From assembly GCA_037447605.1 (NCBI GenBank), contig CM074810.1, forward strand, positions 860,362-902,718: 42,357 nucleotides of DNA, written 5' to 3'. The notes under the pieces are model-generated. The model did no database searches, was not told the DNA's origin, and worked only from the letters and a program-made list of their open reading frames with translations. Shown piece by piece: positions 1 to 15,100 of the stretch; within the stretch, counting starts at the first letter, position 1, and each line of letters starts with the position of its first letter. Made by a program: the position numbers and the translations under genes. Source of the stretch: Zygnema circumcarinatum (taxonomy: Eukaryota; Streptophyta; Zygnematophyceae; Zygnematales; Zygnemataceae).

Positions 1-50
1 CTCTCCCTCTCCCTCTCCCTCTCCCTCTCCCTCTCCCTCTTCCTCCCTTT
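1..50. repeat. (CTCCCT)n simple repeat
   Basis: Eight or so copies of a CTCCCT hexamer open the window and probably continue to its left. The tract lies in an intron of the minus-strand thioredoxin-like gene, just beyond the splice donor at 64/63. A second, less regular run of the same hexamer is at 571-640 in another intron of that gene. Confidence 0.9.
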
Positions 51-64
51 CCCGTACTTCTTAC

Positions 65-4305
<4,241 letters not shown>

Positions 4306-4563
4306 TGCTGCAGCGCCAGCCCTCTCCCCTCGCTCCTTTCTCCTCCTTCCAAGCGGAGCCCCTGCAGGCCTTCAGGCAGGCTCCAGTGCGATCCATAGTG
4401 AAGCACGTCCAATAGGGACCCGCCACGTTCCTGTGCACACGTGGTACCTTCCCATTGGGCGATGAGCGAGGCCCTGAAAGCACATTTGGCAGAACCTTCT
4501 ACGGGAAGCTGACGTGTCGATTACGTTCACAGCTCAAAAAATAATAAATATAAAAAAGAACTA

Positions 4564-4680
4564 CTATTTACACACCTTTTATATAGATACACAGCTCTTA
4601 AAAATTACCCTCAGTACCAAAAAACCCTGAATCTGGACAGCGAAAAAAGGTGTGTATCTAGATAAAAGGTGTGTAAATAG
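4564..4680. repeat. Short hairpin (MITE-like) element
   Basis: Two 30-base arms, 4564-4593 and 4651-4680, are inverted copies of each other with one mismatch by eye and a 57-base spacer. The arms begin CTATTTACACACC and end GGTGTGTAAATAG. No target duplication is obvious. It sits immediately left of the large foldback and upstream of the thioredoxin-like gene. It could be a small non-autonomous DNA transposon or part of a compound foldback element. Confidence 0.75.
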
Positions 4681-4711
4681 CATTTTCCTAAATTAGAAGA
4701 ACTTTCCGAGA

Positions 4712-5672
4712 TAAAATAAGGGTAGTAATATTTCCACCCCTTTTTTGGATCCAAACACCCCTTCCCGGCCGGGCAGATTTAAAAAAGGATTAAAAACGGA
4801 AAATGCTTTCTTCACACCTTTTTGGAATCGATACCACCCTCCATCGGCAGATTTTATTTCTGCGAAACAAGGAAAATGATAACCCGTCACCCCATTTGAA
4901 TATCCCGCCTACCTGATTTTTTTTTCACGCGTGCGGTCAATCGCAGCCGTCGATTCCCTCGCAGATCGCAACACGGCAGATCACTATTTGATCTGCAGCC
5001 GGGCTCGGTCACAGCGCATGGCACGTGCCCACGTATCCCGCCAAAGTCCTCTTAAAAGTTTGTCCGTACAAATGTCGTACGGTCGAACTTGAGGAACCCA
5101 AAATTTCGTACATTGAGATCTTAAACCAATCAAAATTTTCCACGTCAAAAATTTAACACGTGGCAGATGTTGATTGGCTGGGAGCTAACAATGACGAGAT
5201 CTCAGGCCGAGGGACGCGCGCACTCGCACGTGCGATCCGGCTTTGGCGGGACTCGTGGGCGCTTTCCATTCGCTAAGATCGAGCCCCGCTGCAGATCGAA
5301 CGGTGATCTGCAGTGGTGCGATCTGCGAGGGAATCGACCGCTGCGATTTACACACACGTGTGAAGGACGGACACCCGCGAACGATCTCGTGGCGGACGGA
5401 TCTGCCGCTCCGAGCGGATTCGGGCAGGCAGATATTTCTTTCCCGCAAAAAAAAATACAGGGAGGCGGGATACAGTATTCAAAATGCGGTGACGGGGTAT
5501 CATTTTCCTTGGTTAGCAAAAATAAAATCAGCCGACGGAAGAAGCTGGGTATCGATTCCAAAAAGGTGTGAAAAAAGCATTTTCTGTTTTTAATCCCTTT
5601 TGAACTCTGCCCGGCCGGGAAGGGGTGTTTGGATCCAAAAAAGGGGTGGAAATATCACTACCCTAAAATAAT
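4712..5672. mobile_element. ~960-bp foldback palindrome (non-autonomous DNA element?)
   Basis: The left arm starting near 4712 (AAGGGTAGTAATATTTCCACC) is matched inverted by the right arm ending near 5672. Pairing continues inward through the GGATCCAAACACC and CCCGGCCGGGCAG blocks, the GATTCCCTCGCAGATCGCA block and the TCCCGCCAAAG block, to CCAATCA/TGATTGG near the tip at about 5145. The right arm has an insertion of several tens of bases near 5360-5430. No transposase is present. A MITE or foldback transposon, or an inverted segmental duplication, would each explain it. It lies between the divergent thioredoxin-like and SET-domain genes. Confidence 0.8.
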
Positions 5673-6134
5673 ATCCGTTGGGTTGACCTTTTTTTTTTAG
5701 AAACGGTAGAATGCTGTGCGCATAGCCGGAGGGGCGCTTCCGGGGCCGTAAAATTTCGAAAGGAGCGGTTAACCGTCGGATTATCGCATGCCCGGGCAGA
5801 CGGAACTTCAGCCGTCGGATCATGACGTTTGGGACGGAGAGTTGACAGCCGTTAGATTGCAACAAATTGTGAGATGAAATATAAGCCGTTGGATCAGAGC
5901 CCTGTGAGACGGGGAACGCACAGCCGTCAGATCCTGCACCACCTGGCGGAGAGTTGCCAGCTGGTGCAGGTACTGCAGGCAGCACCTGCGCTCTCTCTCT
6001 CGCTCGTTGACCACAGGAAGGGAGTGGGGGGAAGGCGGAGAGGAAAGTGATGCAGGAACTACTCTCCTGCACCTCCATGGATCTGCAATCTGCAGGTCGC
6101 TGATAGCTCTGGAGGGCCGAGGGGGGGGGCTGTG
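5673..6134 (+). promoter_or_regulatory. Upstream region of SET gene with repeated GCCGTYRGAT motif
   Basis: Between the foldback and the SET-gene start. Four close copies of GCCGT(C/T)(A/G)GAT occur at about 5811, 5848, 5885 and 5933, and a related ACCGTCGGATT at about 5772, all on the same strand and 37-48 bases apart. AAATATAAG at about 5878 could be a TATA-like element. A pyrimidine-rich TCTCTCTC run near 5993 may belong to the 5' leader. Assignment as a promoter is inference from position. Confidence 0.45.
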
Positions 6135-9100
6135 ATGGGGGGCCCTGCAATGGGAGGCCCTGCGTCGGCAGGCGGAAGAGGCATGTCTCTGCCGCTGCTG
6201 CTGCTGCTGCTCGGTATCCTCCTGCAAGCTGCTGGAGAGGCGGATCCGTCTGCTTCTGAGACTCAGGATGGTGAGTCTAGGGCTTGGATGAATGAGGGAC
6301 TGGAAGGTTACGTGTATAATGGAAGTGAGGGACTGTTGTTCGACTAGTTGGCGTGTCAATATCCCCGCAGGGGCCGCTTGCATGGCAGCTTGGAAGGGTT
6401 ATTCAGAATATGTTTTGGTTTTTGGTGCAGGACAAGCACCTGTTGACGAGAAGAATCTGCTAAGGGACTTCATCGAGTGGTTGAAAGTAGAGGGTATGCC
6501 GGATATTGGAATGAATTCAAGTCCTGTTCAGGTAGAGTGCCTTTTTCGTTTACCTTTTCAAGAATGTGAATGCTTTGATACTAATGATTGGCAGAGGAAT
6601 TTAAAATCCTGTTAATTAATACCTTTGAAGGTAGGAGAGCTGCATGATTTGCTCCTTAAAACCGGAAAATCTCCCACTTTGTTGTATCTGATCTCATGTC
6701 TAGACTGATTCACCTGATGGGAGCTGAATTCACATTTTATGGTTCTCCCTATCGAGTATGTTCTGGTTAACCACCTTTATTGTGACTATACCCAGCCAAT
6801 GGTGTCGTGAATAAGTCACATAAACACATAAATTTCCCGATTTTTCATTCAACACTCTGTACCTCTCTTATCTGCTAGAAGATTCAGACTTGGACTTGAA
6901 GATCGATGTAATAACAAAGGATACATCGGAGATTAAGAGAAAATTGCTGTACCACCTCGAGCACAATCTATTGTGTCCGTTAATGATGTTTAATCTCTTT
7001 ACTTATGGACAACGAGAGTGACCTTGCATGTACACACCCTCGTGACACTGACCTCTTATCGTCTTATGGACAACTTTCCATCTTTGGTCTGACCATACTC
7101 CATATTTGATTTGCCTTCAATACTGCAGCCCAAGTTACTAGAAGGGCAGGGCCGTACTCAAGCTCAACCGACGTCAATACTTGGTCTGTCTCCTTTGGCA
7201 ACTGGCAAGTGGAAGGCCCGGTAGGTACGTCCCGCGGCCCTGTAGGAGGCTTTGGTTCTTGCAAGTGTGTTCAGGTTGTCAGTTTCACTAAAGTTAGGTG
7301 ATGCAGATTCGATTCTGTTTTACATGAAATGCTGCATTGCATTCCACGACGTTACTGCATCCCTGTCTGTGAACAACCAGTTGTCAAGGCAAAGTTATAC
7401 TCAAAGTATGCGCTTATGTTAAACCTTCAGGAAGCGGTGACAATTGATGCATTTCCCTTATGGCGGCTGATTGCTTCTCTGAACCATTTTCCGACTTATT
7501 GAGTCAAAATGTCTGACGATGAGAAATTGAATGGTTGTCATGATTTGATCCAAGTTTTTATCAGCCAAAAATGCAATAGATTTTTCGAATGCAATGCCGT
7601 CAGCAATCATAATTACATTGCATTTGGCATCTCACCAATGCCACGACTTCGTCCCCTGTTGCATCGACACACTCGGTCAGGCTCAGGGAGGTGCAGATTG
7701 TTATGATGTTCTGCTATGCTTTGGCAAGACAGGGTATTGAAAATTAGAGTGGAGCTGAATTAAAGTAAGAAAAAACTGGCTTTAGGTCTGTCGGGTCTAA
7801 AAATTTTGCAGTTAACTCACATACCGAACACGTATGCATGCAGTGCCAAGTTTGTCGATCCTTCAAATCTGACTTAAGTCTGGATTTGAACTTTGCTTTC
7901 ATTTGTGCAGGTCAGGCATACGCTTGGTGGCGGCAAGAAATGTGACGAAAGGAGATGTTCTTGCAGTTGTTCCAAGTCATCTCGTCATTTCTGCCAACCA
8001 TGCCTTTGGCGAGGGTGAAGCTCCCTGCTCTGGCAGTGATGTTATGCGGCAGGTGCCCTCCACGATCATTGCTATGGCAGCGTGGGTTCTCCAAGAGAAG
8101 GCTAAGGGGTCGGATTCATTATGGGCTCCATATATTGCCCTGCTTCCGAGCTATGTTCCCCTGCCATTCTATTACGAAGATGATCTGCTGGACGAATTTC
8201 AGGACAAGGACATGAAGATAATGGTAAGCTTATCGAATGTCGAAAAGTTTCCAGAGCAATGAGGGGGATATTAGGATTAGATTGAGTGGTGTAGTGTACT
8301 ATAAGAATCCGCTATTCTGGGCTTGTCCACAATAGGAATAATGGGACGACGAGTAGAAAGAGTGCAGGCCAACAAGTGAGTCATGGAGTGGAAAGTCGGG
8401 ACAGGAATGGAGGTGGTGATGGCCCTTGATTGTGTATCACGCTAGGTTTTCTGCCCGCTTTGAAGCAACGACCCCAGCCCTCCTATTTGGCATGGGGTGC
8501 TTGTCAGCAATGCTGCTTATTGACCCGGTTGATGGATTTTTAGTCTGCATGCTGCTGCTACCTGCAGTGCCGCTCTCTGAGAGGACTCTTCGAGGAGGTG
8601 CATAAGCGCTGCAATTCAGGAGTATTTGCCCATGCGAGCCTGGCAGAATTCATTTGGGCAATATCCATGACGCTCACGCGTAGTATTTCCCCTGGTATAA
8701 ACGTTTGCGGCGCAGCAGCTCAAGTTGATGCGACCAAACCATCAGCTGATCTGATCCTTGTGCCCCTAATGGACCTCATGGACCACAGTTTTGAAGAGCC
8801 TTCCGTATCATACAAGGTATCTACCTGACGATTTCAGTATTCTTATACATTGACTATTCTGAATGACTACACAAGACTTGGGAATTCCTAATGCATGTGA
8901 ACAATAGCTCTTGCTAAACGATAGGCTTGGCTCTGTCGGCCAACTGGATGCTTGTGTACGCTTGTTGTTGGCTTGTGGCCAATCTTGTCTACGCTTTATG
9001 CGCGTGTGTTATTTTAACCAACCACCACTTTTTAAATTGTTCACGTATTTGGCCTGTGACGAATACGGTATGGCTAACAGGGCAGAGGCTGGATTCGTCC

Positions 9101-10758
9101 AAAATGCGTCTTTGAAGCTTGGTTTGCTTGGTTTGCTTTGTTTTTTTTTTTTGTTTGTTTGTTTGGTTTGGTTTGGTTTGCTTTAGTCTTATGACCGAGC
9201 TCTTCCCTGTATCATTTTGATCTTCTATTTTTTTTTCTTTACTGATATCGGAAGAGGTTTCTTCTTGATATTCACTTACAGTCAGATCAGCACCTTCTTC
9301 TGTACCTTCTCCACCAAACTTGCTACCTCATGCATGTGTCTGCAGTCATATATCACTGGTGACCGGTCATCTCAAGATTCCTGTTTGTGTCAATGTATTC
9401 CATGTTGAAGTGCAACGCCGACGGTTCCCTCTCACTTTACGCCACAAGTGACGTTTCCATGGGAGCGCCCCTGTACATGAACTATGCCTCATTATCGAAT
9501 AGTGAGTGGGTGATTAAGTACGGTTTCTCCGCAAATGAAAACCCGCATGACTATGCCACAATGTTCCATACTATTCCTGAAGTAGTCGATTACTATGTCA
9601 CAAACTTCCGCCAACATGATTTCAATGACATCGACAAAGCGTGGGCAGAAAAAGTCGGAAAAGCTGCAGTTGAATCCGTCAACAACATGCTTAAGGCGCG
9701 ACCAGAAGGAATTCCTCGGTCAAGGGATGAGTTTTCGACTGAAATGGGATATCCTGCTTTGTCGTATGGGCGGGTTGAGCCGAGACTTGTAGCAGTGCTT
9801 GCAGCTATTTGGCACTATGACAGCTATCGGGCAGGTAAGCAACTGTTGCTGTGCTTTTTTTATGTGCGCGGGAGCTAGAAAACTGAAGCAGACAGTTGCA
9901 TTTCCAAGCAGAACATTAGCCAGCATTATGGAAGACGTTCTTCCCCTTATGTAGGAGTAAGGGATTCATGCTCTGGAGATAAGTGTATGGAAATTGCCAG
10001 TACTTTACGCTGAAAAAAACCAACTTGCATTCAGTAGCGCTGATTTCATGACCTGGTTACTCGTCGGGAAATTTCATTCCATGGTCAATAGGAACGTTCG
10101 GGTGTCTAGCATGTAAATTTGAGGAAACTTCTGTTTCATTCGTATGTGACACTCATGATTTAGCTGACTTAACGATAATCACACTTGTCCACGTCTGCCT
10201 GCTGAATATGCAGAACCCAAATACGAGGAACTTAGTCGTCTGAGTATCATGTATGGATGGAATCATGACGGCGTCACATGCGATCAGCTTTATGAGCTGC
10301 CTGATGAGCTGAACTACAGCATACAGAGAGCCCTTGGGATTATTTTCGAACGAGCACTGCAAATAATAAAAGCTTTTCCAACCACCTTTGACCAGGACAT
10401 GTCCAGTTTGGGGCTCTTATTCTCTTGTCAAGAGGGAAAGGATCTCAGGCGTTGCCCGGAGGAGTTTGCAGACCTTCACCAGGAGCTGCAGGTAGTTCTT
10501 CAATACAGGATAGGTAGAAAAAGGCTGCTGTATGATCTCACAAGCAGGCTGCTTCAAGTTTGTGAAGCTCCCGAGGAACTAGAAAATGGATCCGACGAGA
10601 ACAGTCCTGGTCGAGCGGTTTCTGCTGATGAGGCCCTCAATCAAAACTCAAGTCAGGAGGAGGAGGAGGAGGCGGAGGAGGAGGAGGAGGAGGAGGAGGA
10701 GGACGAGGACGAGGACGAGGATGAGGGTGATTATGAGGAGGAGAGTTGTGCATCGTAG
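6135..10758 (+). CDS. SET-domain protein, Rubisco LSMT/SETD3-like, with N-terminal signal-like peptide
   Basis: Predicted protein (lysine or histidine) N-methyltransferase. Exons: 6135-6270, 6431-6531, 7275-7297 (23-base microexon, inferred), 7911-8223, 8568-8816, 9411-9834, 10214-10758; all phases agree and give 596 aa. The family pattern is clear: FIEWLKVEG near the N terminus, SGIRLVAARNVTKGDVL (SET start), FIWAISMTLTRS, LVPLMDLMDHS, then NYASLSNSEWVIKYGF, followed by a Rubisco-LSMT substrate-binding-like helical region. The usual Asn-His of the SET core reads Asp-His here. The start ATG (6135) or a second ATG at 6183 precedes a Leu-rich stretch (SLPLLLLLLGILLQAAGEA) that looks like a secretory signal rather than a plastid transit peptide. 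The C terminus is a run of about 30 Glu/Asp residues, encoded by a GAG-rich tract at 10657-10745. The 3' end is tail-to-tail with the glycosyltransferase gene. Confidence 0.8.
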
Positions 10759-12113
10759 AGCTGAATCATGAATTTCATGGGACGATGAAGGGGGAATTTG
10801 GTGACATCCATAAGGATAGTATGCGATTAACTGCATCAAATAAGGAACTCTGCACAGTCAGGAATTGCACGGCTTTTTTTTGGTGTGTTTTGACCACCGA
10901 TCTATCGTTTCTTCAAGCCTTTCTCCCATAACTTCCAGTGAGGTCAAGCTGACCTCATCTTTGCAATGTTAAGCTCTGTAGATCAGCATGGAACAGATAA
11001 GTCAGGAATTCTTTATTAAGATTTCACCGCTGTCTAGCTATCCGTCTCCCGCTCTCCAGCTCCCTCTTATCAATTGTTCACTTCAAACTATTATCAGTGG
11101 AAGGAGATGCTGCGGGGATCGTGCACCAAGCATGCTTAGAGGTTACATTTTTAAGTGCCCAGGCAGTACTAGGACGGTGTTGCTGAACCCTGACCTAGAA
11201 TGTTCTAGGAGATCGATCAGCTGTAGTTTAGATTGTCGCATTGGACTGTTCAATGTAGCCTTATGTGAACTAATCAGCGAATGAATAAATCCGTGGGAGC
11301 ACTCGTCGTTGCTCTGCTGGCTTTGGTGAACTCTTTTTGTTCTGGCCCTTTTTGTTTGTGACCTTCTTCAATACAAAGCAGAGCGGCACTCTTTACTTTT
11401 GCCATTTACAGTGCAGCCTATAACATCACTTTTTACTCATTGCAGACATTTTGCTACACTCCACTTGCAGTCTGTTGACATCGAAGCTTGAAAAGCTTTT
11501 ATGTCATTTGTGAAAGTGATGCTACCAAGCAACCTTTGCTATACAGAGTAAAGTACCAGATTGCCCTTCGTGTTTGTACCAGCTCCGCGGGTTTTTCTGA
11601 TGACATGAACTTCAATCTAGCCTGCAACAAAATGTGGCTGTCAAGAGGACAGGATCCGGGCATCAAAGCGACACAAACAGCTTCAAACAGCTTCAATGCC
11701 ACATCACTTCTTCTGATTCAAACATTTTGTGTGCCATATCCAAAAAACTAACAAATATCTGGAGCCTGCACCCGGTCCCGTTTAAGTACCGTGTTATGAG
11801 GAGCAAACTATTGACCCTCCTGCAATATTTGCCTGGTAGACATGGCTTCGTTATAAAGGGAATCACTTGAGGAATAGTACAGAAGGACACACTCTAAAAG
11901 GGACACGGCTTCATGGAGAACAGTTGGGCCAGGGCCAGACCATTTCAGCTATCTGCCAACAGCAGACGTTGGATGATTCACATTAGACAAGCGTAATACA
12001 CAAAGTAAAAGCTCGTCTAAGATATTAAGCATTTGCTAGAGCACAAGTGTACAATTTGTGAGCAGGCCCATGTTCTTCTAGCGAGGCATATAATATGCAA
12101 AAAAATAGGTGGC
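10759..12113. other. Tail-to-tail intergenic region
   Basis: Between the stop of the SET gene and the stop of the minus-strand glycosyltransferase. It should hold both 3' UTRs. AATAAA-like signals are visible (for example ATGAATAAAT near 11281). I see no convincing coding exon, RNA gene or repeat. Confidence 0.6.
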
Positions 12114-15100
12114 TCATGTTTGCGAGGAGCCCCAGGAGGTCGCTGGATCCTCTCCTCGAGACAAGTAGCCTTTCTTATGCGCTTGGAAATGCACTCCTAG
12201 AAACTGCATTGGCGAAGGCTGCTTCTCCCCAAGCACGCCCCAATCCTCATAGTATGTGTAGTGCATGGATGTGGGCGTCTTCATACCCTCCTCAGGACGG
12301 TACCGGAAGAACTGCTCAGGTGTCTGCAAACAGTACGTGTATAAGCACAACACTCAGCTCAGATTGACAATAGAAGCAGCAGCAAAGCTCCTAAGCGACC
12401 ATCGCCGCATGCATTAGTCACCAATGAAAAAGAGCTGCTGCAATCGGCCCTTGATCTTTTGTCAGGAGCAGGGAAGTAAAACAAACACAAAACACCCACA
12501 AAAAAGCAACCCACCTTGACAAAAAAGGAACATGAGAAGTAGACCTGCAAATGCAGCTCATAAGAGAATGGCCATAGAAATGCTTCTCGCTGATGTAGCC
12601 ACGACCCACAGAGGCCTGGCCTATGCAGATTCCACGAGAGTTACAGGCAAAAAGTTACCCACCTGCACTGAGAAGTTGTTGTCGAATGTGCACAGGCCTT
12701 CATCAACCCAACTGGTCTTGTTGCACCATCGCGGCTGACAGAGACTCTCCACCTTAAACCGAGGAGTGTAGAACCCCCTAATCCTGGCCGACCGGTCGGG
12801 GGTTACTCCGCTCTGCTTGTCAAAAAAGCACTGCACGTTCATAGTAACGGCCCAACTGTCACATGTTTTGCATATCCGCGGTTTTCTTCGAACAACCCGA
12901 CCCTGGGCGAAGGATGCCAGTTTGCAGGTCCTATTTGCACATCCTCACTTCACGCAAATAGCTTACTTAAAGCTGACAAACACGAGCTATCTGTACAGTG
13001 CTCCCTGGTTAACTTCGACACCTTCTGATATTCAAATGAAGACCTCAGTAGCCACGGAATCAAAGCTACGGAGGACAATTTCCGGCAAGTTGAAGAGCAG
13101 AAAGGTCCATCTGAGAGGGCTACTACTGTATTTCCGAATTCTAGCCCGCCAATCCCCTCGGAAAAAGTCCAAATTCGCGGATTCCAAATTTGGCAAATTT
13201 CAGATTCCGAACTCGAAATGTCGATCATAGGTTCAAAACTCACAAGGGCTGGGTCAAGCTTTTCTGGATGTTCATCAGCTACAATCTCAGCCAGTCAATC
13301 TGGAGAGGGAGTCCCTGATAAATTTAAAAAAGTGAGCTCCTTTAAGAAACCTATTCTCGCACAGATGGAGTGAACATACCTGAGGGTGAAGGTCCTGAGG
13401 GGGCTTTATCCAGCATGCTTTGAATGTATACCATCCAAGTGGCACCATGTCATTATACGCCTTCTGTTCCACCAAATGCTTGTCTCCAGGTTTTCCGAAT
13501 AACACAGCACGCTGCAGCAGGCCATCCCTCCACATAAATATTCCCGTGTTCAGAATTCGAATACGACCAGAAACACTAATCTATAAATACAAACGGGAAT
13601 CCTTACAAAGATCTCTCTGGTATGCATCCTTGATGCTGGCAACAGCATTCTATCTGACGGTTAACTGCTCAACCTCCAAGTTGGAGCGGCTCAAAGTTTA
13701 AGACCCTCTATCAGCAGACAGACCACGAATTAGACCCGAGTTGCCGAGCCTTTGTTTACATAAAAGATAAGCGAAGGCAAAGAAAAAGCTGGGTATCCAA
13801 ATCTAAAAAAGAGAAAACGGATATGAAAATCTTCATAATGTTCATACAGGAGCAAGCGGCCAGCAATTGACTTAAGAGTTGAAGAGAAGGGGGGGTTTCC
13901 TAGAAGGTGCACTCTGGAAATGGATCAGCCAGCATATTATTCCTTTACCAAGCCTGAGGACTCCACGAATGTTCACATACAGATGCATTGATTATATATT
14001 CCTGAGCACTTCTACATTTAGACTTACCTTAAAGAACTCCACAAAGAAGTTATTGAAGTCTACCAACGCTTCATAGCTCCATAAGGACACATGACCCGAA
14101 ACCGCAGTTGAGACGTATTGACTTGGTCCCAAGGGCGGCTTTAAGCTGGACATAGGAGGCAAATCACAGAGGGAAATGCAGTGTGAAGGAAATAAAAGGA
14201 GAGGCGTAAAGGCAGCCAAAAAAAAGAGCAAAATAGAGAGCAAGGGGAGAAAGGGGAGGAAGAGAGGAGTACAAGAGGGCAGCCCGATGAGTGTACACGA
14301 AGGTGGCAGAGACATAAGGTCAGGCTAAAAGTTTTCAGGGATTTAAAGAACAAAGAACAAACTCACCTACAAAGTCAGATGGGGACAAGGAAACCTCTGT
14401 TATAGAGCAACCGCTATGGATAGTCTACATATCCATGACAATGCCTTCCTACCCATACAAGAAGGTCTGTACCAAAGGACATTCATTCCATCTCACCTGG
14501 GCCACCTGACGGCAAGCAGCAAATGTATCCTGGGGTACAACATCTCCGCTAACTCCGTGACGTTGGCAAACAGCATAACGTCCGAATCTATATAGAACAC
14601 GCGCGGAAATGCGTGCCGCTCCATGAATGCTCGCAAAACAAACCATCGCACCTGGGAAGGGAATGCATTCTCCCTTGACCATCAGAAACCAGCATAAAGC
14701 GTATATCCCAACAGCCTCAAACAACGTTCATTGCCTATGGGTAAGGAACTTTGAGACCTCTCTGACCACCTTCAAGAGCACCCAGCCCTATATGAGTGAG
14801 TGGTAAGTACGACTGTAGAGATGATCGCGAAGGTCAGGTCATTGTACTCGACGACCTACGACTGCTTCAGAATGTGCCAATGAAATCACAAAACTCACTA
14901 CCGCCATCCCTTCATTCCAGAAAAGCCCAAACCCCATTGTACTTTCTCACCTGATATCCAATAGGCTTTCCAATTGTGTCTGTGAACCAATCAATGACAT
15001 CTTGATACTCTGGATACGGCTCCAAATTGATATCCAGCTCTTGAGCCATCTCTCGGCATTCCTCTGGGCCAATGAAGTACACGACATCATTGTATTTACG

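Noticed and set aside
5590-6383. Two ~187-residue minus-strand frames upstream of the SET gene
   Set aside because: Overlap the foldback arm, the repeated promoter motif and SET exon 1; no family features and no splice support.
12817-13243. Frames of 137 (plus) and 97 (minus) residues between glycosyltransferase exons
   Set aside because: Partly overlap real exons out of frame; the remainder is intron-like and shows no conservation pattern.
13600-13960. Possible extra glycosyltransferase exon (SIAGRLLLYEHYEDF or SIKDAYQRDL segments)
   Set aside because: Open and acceptor-flanked, but donor phases do not join cleanly to both neighbours; left out pending transcripts.
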